DNA of 64,000 bases from Smittia aterrima. Taxonomy: Eukaryota > Arthropoda > Insecta > Diptera > Chironomidae. The position numbers and the translations under genes are program-made. The notes beneath the pieces were generated by a model. The model searched no databases, was not told the origin of the DNA, and saw only the letters and a list, made by a program, of their open reading frames with translations. This document shows, one piece after another, positions 1-11,100 of this stretch. The DNA lies in assembly GCA_033063855.1 (NCBI GenBank), contig CP093831.1, positions 22,196,001 through 22,260,000 on the forward strand. Reading direction: 5' to 3'. Numbering within the stretch: the stretch's first letter is position 1; each line of letters begins with the position of its first letter.

Positions 1-250
1 TTTAAATATTTTGTAGAGACGTCACTGTCAAAGTTTGACATTACAGTTCGAAAAGTCTCCGTCGACGGGGTTTCAAAACAAGCTTATTAATTTTTTCTTT
101 TCTCTAGCTCTCTGGTCACTTGAATACAGACACTGCTCGCAGTCTGACAATAAAACACTCCTTCAATCAATAATATTAAATTTGATTGAAGCCCCGCCAA
201 AACGACTTCAAAAGTTACAATTTTAACAAAAAAACATTCTTTTAACTAAA

Positions 251-3200
251 ATGACTGTTTATCTAGTGCCAAAAAGTAGATTGTAAGTTGACAACTCAAT
301 GACTAATTCACTTGGAATTCATTTAATCATAATCCCCGATCGAAAATATTATAAAACAGAAAACAATAGTTTATACAATCAAAAGTCGAGTGAACATAAA
401 GTCCAAAATACAAAAACGCAATTTAATGTTTCTGTACAACATTTCTATATTAAAGCATGAAGTGATAAGAATCGTATCATAAAGATTAGAGGTGACTTTC
501 CGGAAAGTGTTTGTTTGAGGAGAAACTTCACATGTGAAGTGAGGATGATAATCTAAATTGAATAATGGATTGCTTATGCAAAATTCAACTGAGCGCTTGT
601 GTTTTATTCATTCTGTGCCTCAGCAAATTTTTACTGGGAGAGTGATGCTCGACCCTCAATTGAGAGTTGGAAGTGAACTTGTCTGATTGTTGTGATGAGA
701 GGAGAATTTTGCATTACGTTTAAGGTCGAGTACTTTTATCTTCGTGGAACTTGTTTTCGGTTGTACAGATGTTGCGCGTGAATCATCTGTTGCGTCAAAT
801 CTTGTTTTTGTTATTAAACTGAAGCAGATACCCAAAACAGTTTTCTTTCTACCCAAAACAGTTCATTGATCTCTACGTCATTATGCATTTCTTCTATTTA
901 AAGTCACGACGTCATGAAATATTTGTTAGTTTCCTTCACATTCTTCTTCATCAACATCATACGATTCCATATTTTATTCACGAACCAATTGAGCGGTTTC
1001 TTCAATTGAGATAAACGAAAATGTTTTTTCTTCTCTTGAATTTAGGATCACAAAAGCTACAAACTTCAGAGCAAAACAATGGAATTCAAGGTGGACAATA
1101 GTTCGACGTCCGTTTTCAAAGTCACAATTCTATAATGGTTCATCCACGAACCAATCGAATAATACCGGCAAAGGTAAATTACATAAAATTAAACGTAAAT
1201 GGCGGTGGACTGCCGGCGCGGGTTGGACAATTTTATCAGTTCTCGACTGGTGGTTATTGGCTGCAGGTGGATGGCTTTCATGGCAAGGAGCGGTATTAAG
1301 ATGGACACCTCTAGGAGTTGCTTTAGTAGCAGCTGCTCAATGGCATCTACACAATCGTGATTGTGATTTGAAAGGCTTACCTCGTACAGCTCCTCATTGG
1401 CAGGTTAGTTATCGCGGTTTGACTTCGATTAATCTTGACGAATAATTCCTCAAACTTTTCATTACAGACACAAGTTTATTGCTCACTCCCCTTACGTCTA
1501 ATGAGCAAAGCCTGGGGCTGGTTAGCCGAGCGACCCGTTCCAACAACATTCAGACCAACAATTTATGGCTGTTATTCATCAGCCTTCGGAGTCAACATGG
1601 ACGAAGCTATCGTTTCAGATTTAAAGTAGGTTTACGTATAAACTTAAGGGGATTTAGGGAGAAAATGGTGAATTTTCGAACCAGACTTGTTTCCTCTTTA
1701 GATACACCTAAGGCCGATCGTATGTAATTTGACTGAACAAATATTTGACGCTCAATTCTTTCATTGTTGTGGTGCTGGCTTACAAACCTTCAATTTGCTT
1801 AACTTTCCATTTTGATTTCCACAAATTTGTCTAATTAAAGCTTTTTCATTGACTAGGCATTACCGAACTTTGTCGGAGTTCTTCACGCGTGCTATTAGAC
1901 CCGACTGTCGTATAATCTCACCTGAATGCGTTGTATCTCCATGTGACGGCCGAGTTCTTCATTTCGGTCCTGTCACTGCAGAAACGCACATGGAACAAGT
2001 TAAAGGCGTAACTTATAGCCTTGAAGCTTTCTTAGGCCCTAAATGGAATCAAGAAGCAACTGGAACGTACATAGATTCGTTGAAACAGAAGCAAGAGGGC
2101 ACGTCACTTTATCACTGCATCATTTATTTGGCTCCTGGTGATTATCATCGCTTCCACTCGCCGGCATTATGGAGACCGGAAATAAGGCGTCACTTTCACG
2201 GTGAACTCTTATCAGTTAGCCCGAAAGTAGCGAAGCTTGTGCCAGGCCTCTTTGCTCTCAATGAACGAGCGGCGTACATCGGCGAATGGGAGCATGGATT
2301 CTTTAGTTTTACAGCTGTTGGTGAGTGTTGCTTACTTTGCTTATTAGCTGATAAGAACATCGCTTCATTCCTGCCCACTGCTGATAAGAGAACAAAGATG
2401 GAATTTACGCGAATTTTGTTTTTCTTCTCTTCCCGAAAATATGAACATCTGAACCTCGGATGTTTTCTCAATGAAGATCCGTGTTTGTGTTCTCTGATGT
2501 GACCTTTTTAAAAAAGAAATGCGATAAGGGGTTCTCGACATAAGTTAATTACATAATTGCGGTCAGTCAACACGCGTCATGACAGTAAAAGCCGGTAATG
2601 ACAGGCATGACTAATTATTAGCAGAGATAAAAGTTTTAAGATAATTTAAACAGCTTAATTCTGACGAAAAAATGCAGCAATGATCGCGCACTTCAATAAA
2701 AACAATAATTTAGAGATTGCGAAGCATTGTCAGGCCCACGCGAATTTCCCAACAAAAAAGACTTCGATTCAATTGAATTTAATTGAAATTTGTTTAGTAC
2801 CGTTCCCGCTTTTTCACATGTGTTGCTTCATAGACTGATGATGATGATGCGAATAATGCTGACGTCGACTTGCGATACGAGCGCAAAACGTCTCGACTTA
2901 TCAGACAATTTTTTTTGAATTGTCGCTCGCGACAAATATTATGAATATCAAACAAGAGGTGATAACATAACGAAACCGCTTGATAACTCACCGTTGATTC
3001 CTGTGTTTACGTTTCTCATTATTCCCACGCCCTTTGCTGACATGAGATGATTATATGCCACGCGATTGAGACGCATGTTATCGCTTCTCAAAAATTCCGG
3101 GATCATCAATCACTGGGTCAAATAATTTCTTTGTTCTCTTGCATTTTTAAATCAGCTCAGTCAATGATGTAATTAATAGTTTGTTTCACTGCAAATCAAG

Positions 3201-3651
3201 TCAAGGTCATGATTGAAAGCGTTGACTTCTTGTGAAAACGAGTTTACTAAACATTAAACGCATTTACTTATGAAATAAATCTTTTCAGGTGCTACTAACG
3301 TTGGATCAGTTCAAGTTTACGTTGATGAAGAGCTGAGAACTAACAAGTGGCTTGGATTTAAAGTAGGAACCATGAGAGAGAAGCTATTTGATGAAATTCG
3401 ATTGAAAGAAGACATCGTACTAAACAAAGGTGAACTAGTTGGTCAGTTCAACATGGGAAGCACAATAGTTTTAGTTTTCGAAGCGCCTAGCTCATTCAGG
3501 TTTGTTATCAATTTGGTAATTTAAAAAGAAAATTGTTAATTTTTTTTTATTTAGATTTAATTTATCGCCTGGTCAAAAAGTTCAACTTGGTGAGAGCTTA
3601 GGATGTTTCTGTACTGACGAAGGCGATAGCGGAGTGGAAAGCGAAGAATGA
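251..3651 (+). CDS. PISD: Phosphatidylserine decarboxylase, mitochondrial proenzyme
   Basis: Converts phosphatidylserine to phosphatidylethanolamine at the inner mitochondrial membrane. Exons: 251-282, 1046-1403, 1468-1625, 1857-2320, 3289-3499, 3555-3651; 439 codons, all junctions in frame. The small first exon is inferred: the second has no in-frame ATG, and an ATG at 251 followed by ten codons ends at a strong GTAAGT donor in the right phase. The resulting N-terminus (MTVYLVPKSRL then ITKATNF) is Arg/Lys-rich and free of acidic residues, as expected for a mitochondrial presequence. A hydrophobic segment (DWWLLAAGGWLSW) follows. Family signatures are LPLRLMSKAWGWL, YGCYSSAFGVN, HYRTLSEFF, SPCDGRV and APGDYHRFHSP. 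The C-terminal autocleavage motif, where a Ser becomes the pyruvoyl group, is NMGST; most homologues have LGST. Identity is secure from exon 2 onward; exon 1 is less certain. Confidence 0.93.
283..1045 (+). other. Intron 1 of PISD (inferred)
   Basis: This 763-bp AT-rich stretch is read as an intron between GTAAGT at 283 and the acceptor ending at 1045. Short open frames on both strands lack an ATG or any family resemblance. The 250 bp before it would be promoter and 5' leader; I see no clear TATA box there. Confidence 0.5.
2321..3288 (+). other. Intron 4 of PISD
   Basis: A 968-bp intron (GTGAGT to TTTTCAG) splits the conserved FTAVGATNVGSV segment. Nothing inside looks coding. It is by far the longest confirmed intron of the gene. 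Confidence 0.85.
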
Positions 3652-4439
3652 CATCCACAGTTTGTGAATATTATTTCAATAGTGCCATATCTGTTAACGC
3701 CAGCTCACCTGTTCTACCTATAAACGTCAGGATTAGAAATTGATAGACTTTTAAATGTTAGGAGTTAGTCATACGTTTGCCTACCAAATCTTGCTTGAGA
3801 CTCATCTGTCGTATCATCAGAATACGTGTAGTGCATATTGCACAATCAACAAAATGAAATCGCTGCAATTAACTTTTTTTTTCGTTGATTTTTCGAGAAA
3901 AAAAATCAAGTTTTACCGAAAATATTTTTTATTTAACAAAAAAGCATTTCTCGCCTTATTCTCACAACAACAAGAATAGAAAAGACAAAGAATGTGACAG
4001 TAAAGCGCGTATAATAACAGAAAATGTGATATTTCATGAGAATGCTTAATAACGAAAGTCACAAAAATTTGTTTGAAGTGAAATTGTGTATAATAAGAAT
4101 TTAACATTGTTTTGAGTTTCCTGGTGTTTCAAACAGAACGTTCAACTTGTCAGCGGTTCTATTAAACTTGAAGGTTGAGATTAAATGGAATTCCGAATTG
4201 CTTTAAGTTCTTAATGATATCGAAACCTTGAACAGGAATATTTTAGCTTTTGCATTTTCGAGGAGTTGACTCATCAAGCTCACCATGAGCTGCTCATGTG
4301 AAAATAATATCTTTTACATCATCTTGTCAAGTATTTCTCAGATCATAAAAGTTTAACGTTTTCTTAGATAGCTAGGGGAAAATATTTTGATAAAACAAAT
4401 AAAGAGCAATGATTCATAGAAACAACAAAGATTGTCACT
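3652..4439. other. Convergent intergenic region PISD / Vps16B
   Basis: These 788 bp lie between the stop codons of PISD (+) and Vps16B (-). The short frames present have no recognisable content. A short perfect hairpin is visible near 3886-3911, with TTGATTTTT against AAAAATCAA. An AATAAA occurs near 4398 on the plus strand, rather far from the PISD stop. Confidence 0.6.
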
Positions 4440-5729
4440 TTAATTTGTTGCGCTAGAGTTTTTTCTTAATCCTAATAGCGATTTAGTATTGGACAGGTTC
4501 GCGATTGCTTTCTCAGTGTGATAATATTCAGCGGTTCCACTAGCCAAAGTTTCTTTGAAGCTTTCCAGAGCTTGCTTATCCTTCAGTAGTACAAGAGATT
4601 CGACGATTGAGTTTATTGCCCCAACTTTCTTTGATAGCACGAGGCGACGTTCGGGATCATCGAGATGCTGCAAAAATGAATTGAGTGTAGCTTGTGGTGC
4701 ACGAAGCAAGTGAAGGCGAATGATAACGAGCTCCAATGGAATGTGTATTGCAAACACTTTCTTTTTCAGAACTGATTTCTTTTCAAAAAGTCCTTCGATA
4801 TCACGCCATGCTTGAGATTTGCCTCTGGAGTTCAACGCAATCCATTCAAATTGTGCTGGTGTAACTGAATAAGCTTCAACGATCTTGTAAGGATTTGTGA
4901 TGGAGTTTGTCGTTGGATCCGACCATTTCTGAAACTTCTCTGCGCAGTAGAATAAAGTTTCAATCACAGTCTTCTCGAGGATGTCGTGAGGTTGAAAGTA
5001 AAGGCGCTCATTTATTTGGAGTTCAAGCAAGTTGCAGTAGTTACACACTTGTTGAGCTAGGCACGGGTTGCATCCAGTTTGATTGAATAATTCTTGAATC
5101 TTCTTCAACTTTTCTAACTTCTGGATAACGTTCTTTGAAGAAACTGCTGCTTTGAATTGCAATATCGCTGCTTCCTGATGTCGTCCCATCTCCATGAGAA
5201 TTTCAGAGGCCTCGCCAATTTTCATTGTAGTGCTTAAGTACTCAACGTAATGATCAACTGCTGTTGGATGTGATTTCATTATTTGTATGAAGAGTGATGG
5301 TTTTAAACTATTTTTTAAGAAAATTACGACTTGCATGATTGTATCACCATTTCCACAAGATATTGCACTATCCAGCAGTTCTTCCTTATCTCTAAGAGTT
5401 TTATAAATGTTCAGAGAGCAAGGCTTTCCTAACAGAAGTTTGTTAATCGTGATCCCAATTGGACAATACTGAGTTTCATTAAGTTTCCTTCGAAGGATTT
5501 TTATCTCCTCTTCAAGAGAGACCTTTGGCAGTATCGGCTCTGTTATCATTTGATCCTCAAGCACAGTTTGAAGATCTTTATCACTTATAATCATGTGCAA
5601 GTTGATTGTTTTCGTCGCAGAAATATTTGATATCTCCGAAACGTTATCATCCAGCAGCTTCTCCTCGATTTCATCGTCGAAGTTAAATGATTTGTTATGT
5701 GATGTGTTCCAATAATCGTCTCCGTCCAT
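4440..5729 (-). CDS. Vps16B: VPS33B-interacting protein VIPAS39 / SPE-39 / Vps16B
   Basis: A single exon of 429 aa. The protein belongs to the VIPAS39/SPE-39/Vps16B family, which pairs with the Sec1/Munc18-type protein VPS33B in endosomal and lysosomal trafficking. In Drosophila the orthologue acts in phagosome-to-lysosome maturation. The N-terminus is acidic and polar (MDGDDYWNTSHNKSF), as in the family. The rest is helical and Vps16-C-like, with diagnostic stretches such as HPTAVDHYVEYL, ASEILMEMGRHQEAAILQF, VTPAQFEWIALNSRGKSQ and AWRDIEGLF. The frame stays open upstream to 5783, but the first ATG with a sensible N-terminus is at 5729. It lies only 179 bp beyond the Ku70 stop on the same strand. 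Human VIPAS39 is slightly longer (493 aa). Confidence 0.9.
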   Translation of the reverse strand: MDGDDYWNTSHNKSFNFDDEIEEKLLDDNVSEISNISATKTINLHMIISDKDLQTVLEDQMITEPILPKVSLEEEIKILRRKLNETQYCPIGITINKLLLGKPCSLNIYKTLRDKEELLDSAISCGNGDTIMQVVIFLKNSLKPSLFIQIMKSHPTAVDHYVEYLSTTMKIGEASEILMEMGRHQEAAILQFKAAVSSKNVIQKLEKLKKIQELFNQTGCNPCLAQQVCNYCNLLELQINERLYFQPHDILEKTVIETLFYCAEKFQKWSDPTTNSITNPYKIVEAYSVTPAQFEWIALNSRGKSQAWRDIEGLFEKKSVLKKKVFAIHIPLELVIIRLHLLRAPQATLNSFLQHLDDPERRLVLSKKVGAINSIVESLVLLKDKQALESFKETLASGTAEYYHTEKAIANLSNTKSLLGLRKNSSATN

Positions 5730-5908
5730 TTTAAAAACTAAGGAATGAGATTCACAAAGAGTTTTTTTGCTTGCAAAACACAAATTTTAAATGTAAACAA
5801 AGGAGATTTTATTTATTGGAGACTTATTCAAAAATTCAACAGCAAATATATTTTAAAGAGAAGGAACGTCGCCTTAAGGTAATAGAAAAACTTGAAACAA
5901 TAAACTTA

Positions 5909-7898
5909 CTAAACGTTCTTCAAGACCAACTCAACCAGCTGAGATTTGTTAAGCTTCGAGAGACCATGAACGTTTTTCAACTCCAAGTAAGCTTTGAGCT
6001 TTGGTACTGTGAGCTTGCTTGCGTTTCCTTCTTGACACATTTTAAGAATGAGATCACAGTCAACATCTTCTTCAGAGACCTTTGGTCGTTTTGCTGCGGC
6101 GCCTTCACCAGATGCCTTTCGCTTTGTAACAGCCAGTTCATCTAATCCTTCAAGTAATTGATCCAATGAATCGACGAACTCGCCGATGCGCCCGTCTTGA
6201 GCATCCACATTAGGAAGAGTTGTATCTTTGCTGAGTTCTTCATCAGGTTCATCACCGAAAACTTCTTCTTCAATCTTTTTATAGATTCTAGTGACGACAG
6301 GATTCTCAAACATCGATGCCTCGTAATTGATTTGTAATTTCCCGACAACTTTCTTCATTGCAGCTGAAATGTCGCTATCAACTTCAGGAGCAGCAACAAA
6401 AACTTCAGACAAGTCACGAATGTCACCAGCAAATGGAATGAACTGCAATCGGAATCCGTCGAAACGAAGAATCTCTCCGTTAGGTCCAGCAGTTTGTTCT
6501 TGAGGCACGAGTGCAACCAATCGTGGAAATGATTTCAATTTCATCGTAAAGATGCAAATGGCAACTTTATCATCAGCCAAGCAACGTTCCCATAAAGCTC
6601 TGAAGAAAACGCTTGAATTCTTGACGCGTGTGTCGGATGGATAAACGAAGTAAGAAGCTTTGATGAAGTTATGATCGCTGAGAACACTTTTCGGCTTGAA
6701 ACCCAAAAGTTTAATCTTAGGATCCATCACTTGCTTGATCTCGTAAGCTTCCAAAATTGTGAAGTTGATTTTTTCACCTCCCACCTGTTGATACTTGACT
6801 GTCTTGCTTGGCTCGAGTTTTTCTTTAAAGTCGAGCTCTGCTTCCATATTTTCAACAACATCATCATCGTTTGCTTCAGGAATGTAAGCAGATTTGTAGG
6901 ATCGTTTTGCGACGATCGGCATATTCTTGTCTCGCGTACATTTGATCTGCTTTGGGACGACAGCTTTTCGCACGAAATTGTAGATACCAACTCCGAACTT
7001 TGCTTTATCGGAGATCTCAACTGTTAAGTAACTAAGAGCACGACGATCATAACTGCGACGGAACATTCTTTGCAACAAAGTTCTTTCGTTCAACTGCGTG
7101 TCCGGGAACTGATATTCATCGAGGTCCACTTCGAGCAATTGACAGATGAGCTCCTTGTAGAACAAATCGCCGTTAAAGTCAGTTTTCAAAGGATAGAACT
7201 GAATGTCAATACTGAATTGCTGAAGATCTTTTGCTTTCTGGAATGCATTTTGATGTTCGTTTGATCCTTCTTGATGGTTAGCCGGTAGATCATCATTTGT
7301 GAACCACATCACTTGAGGTTTGCGAATTTGTTTTCCGCAAGTGGCAAACATTGTCGAGATGAGCCAAAGAACATCTGCAATTTTTCCATCAGGAGAATGA
7401 CCAAACTTGTTATCAAAGTCCATGAAATCAGCTGAATTCTTCAAGTTCTTGATGAATTTGATTGTGGTAGCCTCGATTTGCTTCATTGGAACGAGGATAG
7501 CACAATTCTTAGGAACGACAAGTGGAGTTTCCATTGCCATATCATCGACAGGATCTGGAGTGTGTTGCGTGTTGTACAAGATGACACCAAACTAAAAATA
7601 AGCGAGAATTATTAAATTTGTTTTCGGTTGATCGTAACCAAAAATTCTTTAGCGCAATTTTCTAAAAACTTACCAAATCCTTGTGACTGTTGATAATCTT
7701 ATTTAACAATAAACGCTCAATGACACTGAGACATTTAGTGAAAAGACAAGTAGTCTCGACATCTTCTTCAAACGCAGTAAACATTGATTGAGAAGCGTCG
7801 ATCACAACAATGCAAGCATCTCGGCCTGTGTAGCTTCCTTGCGGCTTATCTTCATCTTCATCGGCAATATCTCGGTTGAATGTGTAATCCACAGACAT
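5909..7898 (-). CDS. Ku70: Ku70, DNA double-strand-break end-binding subunit
   Basis: Two exons, 7898-7674 and 7591-5909, encode 635 aa (human Ku70 is 609). Ku70 pairs with Ku80 to encircle broken DNA ends, starting non-homologous end joining, and protects telomeres. Drosophila calls it Irbp. Exon 1 opens the von Willebrand A-like domain (GRDACIVVIDASQSM) after an acidic leader. Exon 2 continues with LGVILYNTQHT-like and MWFTNDD segments. The central beta-barrel includes VVPKQIKCTRD, GFKPKSVL and RVKNSSVFFRALWERC. The last 50 residues form a SAP DNA-binding module (SKLTVPKLKAYLELKNV, GLSKLNKSQLVELVLK) after a basic KRKASGEGAAAKRPK linker that may act as a nuclear localisation signal. A poly(A) signal (AATAAA on the minus strand, 5813-5808) lies about 96 nt past the stop. 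Confidence 0.94.
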
Positions 7899-8153
7899 TT
7901 TCAGTATTTGTCACTGCGTATTTCGTTAGTTTATTCAATTTGTTTTTTTGTCGCGGCGTTTTCGAATTGTTGTGAAATTACAAAGTCTCCAAAAATTTTT
8001 AACGAGGGGAGCGGTCTTCAGCGATAAAAATTCCAGAAGGCAAGTTGTCGTCATTAAAATCAGAGATTACATTGAAATCAAGTGTAATCTCGTAAATTAA
8101 AAGTTAATTCAATTACAATAGAAGCTAGTTCATTACTTAGTGAAATCTCCGCA
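7899..8153. promoter_or_regulatory. Shared divergent promoter region Ku70 / ASCC3
   Basis: Only 255 bp separate the Ku70 ATG (minus strand, 7898) from the ASCC3 ATG (plus strand, 8154). Both 5' leaders and both promoters must fit here. I see no TATA box on either strand, which suits a housekeeping bidirectional promoter. The exact transcription starts cannot be placed from sequence alone. Confidence 0.6.
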
Positions 8154-11100
8154 ATGAGCTCACTTCCGAAGTTATCGCGAGCAGCTCGAGCTTCGACTGA
8201 TTTAGATGCTAAACGCAATTTTCTGAAACTAAAGACAACAATTCAACCAAAGGATGAAAGGTGACAAACAAGAAGAAATCATTGATGAATGCTTTGAACT
8301 CTTTTCTAACTTTTTAAAGTCACTCTCTGTCACATTCGTGAACAACTTTTAATTCAATTTCTTCATTCAATTTTAGGTCGAGCTGGCCAGATGTGAAAAA
8401 GTTTGTGTTAAGGAATGTTGAAGATAAGAAGAATTTGTCTGATGTTGAGAAAAGCCTTCATGAGCTTTGGCTGCTGACGAAAGATCTTACAAGCAGCGAA
8501 GAGTCAACGCAATTAATTGATGACCTGTCAATTTTTCTTCTTCGGTTGTTCCTAAAGCAAAATCATGTTCTCAACAAACACATCGCTCAAATGAAAACTT
8601 TCTTCGGTGAAGTCAGCAGCAAACAAACAAATAAGATTCTCCAGCTGGTGACAGTTGTATCTACGAATTTAGGCAGCGATGCCATTGAAAATCTTCAAAG
8701 ATTAATCTCGGAAGAGCCGGGTTCCAATGAAAATCTTTTTGGAAAGTCCATCAAGCTCATTCCGTCAGTCGATTACTTTCAAGACACTTCATTTCTTCAA
8801 GACTTCGGACCAGCTCAATCGATTTCATCGAACAATGTAATTGATGCCTTTTCAATGAAATACGAACACAAAGTAGAACCTGAAACTAGTGCCAAAAAGT
8901 ATGATAGAGCGTGGCTCACCAAAAGTGTCAATTCTGATGTCCTCGAGCCTTTAATTGTCACCCTCAAGTCACAAAGATCAAATGATGAGCTTCAAAATGA
9001 GCTTTTTGAGTTAATGGGATTCGATAATATTGAAATTATTCAAGAAATTTTGGAGAATCGCAAGAGTATCATCAAATATCTTGATACAGTTGAGAAGAAG
9101 GAATTAGTTAAAGATCACATAATAAAGAAGCAGAAGGAAGATGTCACAGCTCCCGCGCCTAACTATCTCATGCCAGTTCTTGTGCAATCTGAAAAGGAGA
9201 AAGAACTCACAAAACTAGCAAGAAAGGATGAAAAGAAGATCAAGAGTGTGAAGATTAGTGATCTCGATGAAGAGGATGAAGAAATCACGATTGCAAAGCT
9301 TCGATTGAATCAAACGAATTCCTTTTTGCAGATTGCACAACGAGCTCCAATTATTGCTGTAAAGAGTGCAGATTGGATATACAAGACAGCAGCGCGAGCT
9401 ACTCCAAACTATCCCAACGTTTACGATTCGAACAAAGCAGCGAAAGCTCACATTGGGTTTATCGCTGGAAGTAAAATTATGCTCCCGGAAGACACTTCAA
9501 GAAAGGATACGCAAATGTACGAAGAAGTTAACATTCCAGCGAAGGACGTCGGAAAAGATCTCACAGTTGGAAACAAACGAATTCAAATTGAGTCGCTTGA
9601 CGAGATTGGACAAATCGCTTTTAAAGGAACAAAAGAGTTGAATCGAATTCAAACAATTGTTTATCCAACTGCTTATCACACAAACGAAAATCTTCTTATC
9701 TGCGCTCCAACTGGCGCTGGAAAAACAAATGTTGCGATGTTGACAATTGTGAACGCAATTAGAGCTCACACTGACCAAGGCATAATCCATCGTGATCAGT
9801 TTAAAATCGTTTACGTTGCTCCGATGAAAGCTCTCGCTGCTGAGATGACAGAGAATTTCGGAAAGAAATTAAAACCTTTAGGAATCTTAGTTCGTGAACT
9901 GACTGGAGATATGCAACTGACAAAGACTGAGATGCTTGCAACACAAATGCTAGTAACGACTCCTGAAAAATGGGATGTTGTCACTCGAAAAGGTTCTGGC
10001 GATGCTTCAATGATTAGTCTTGTGAAATTACTTATCATCGATGAAGTTCATTTATTGCATGGCGAACGTGGTCCTGTTGTTGAAGCTTTAGTTGCAAGAA
10101 CATTACGCTTAGTCGAATCATCTCAGTCAATGATTAGAATTGTTGGACTTTCAGCAACTCTTCCGAACTACGTCGATGTCGCTCGTTTTCTTCGAGTCAA
10201 TCCTTCGATCGGACTTTTCTTCTTCGACTCAAGATTCAGACCAATTCCACTTTCACAACAATTCATCGGAGTTAAATCTTTGAAGACAATGCAAGTGTTG
10301 AGTGATATGAACACAGTTTGTTACGATAAGTGCATCGAACAATTAAGAAATGGAAAGCAAGTGATGGTGTTCGTCCACGCGAGAAACGCTACAACAAGGA
10401 CGGCCATGGTTCTAAGAGAAATGGCTCAACAAAAGGGACACACTCAAATCTTTAGTGCCGAGAGAAGTTTAGAATATTCAAACGCAATTAAAATGGTTGG
10501 AAAGAGCAGGAACAATCAGCTCAAAGAACTTTTTCAAAGCGGCTTCGGGTTTCATCACGCAGGAATGTTAAGACAAGATCGAACGCTCGTTGAGAAGCTT
10601 TTTGCTGATGGTCTCATCAAAGTTCTCGTTTGTACTGCGACTTTAGCTTGGGGAGTTAATCTTCCAGCTCATGCTGTCATCATCAAAGGAACAGAAATTT
10701 ATGATTCGAAACACGGATCATTCGTCGATTTAGGAATTTTGGATGTTCTTCAAATCTTTGGTCGTGCTGGGCGTCCGCAGTTCGACAAGAGTGGCTTGGG
10801 AATTATCATCACAACCCACGATAAGCTTAATCATTATTTATCGCTGCTTACAAATCAATTCCCAATCGAATCAAATTTCATTAATTGCCTTAGCGACAAT
10901 CTCAACGCGGAAGTGACACTTGGAACAATTTCAAATGTTCAGGAAGCAATCGAGTGGCTGAGTTACACTTATCTCTTCGTTAGAATGAGAATAAATCCTT
11001 TGGTCTACGGTTTAACTTACGCTGATGTTGAAGAGGATCCTTCATTGGATGCAAAGCGAAGACAACTGATTCATACATGCGCAATGTCTTTGGACAAAGC

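Noticed and set aside
656..856. A 66-codon minus-strand frame upstream of PISD exon 2
   Set aside because: It has no ATG and overlaps the inferred first intron; no family resemblance.
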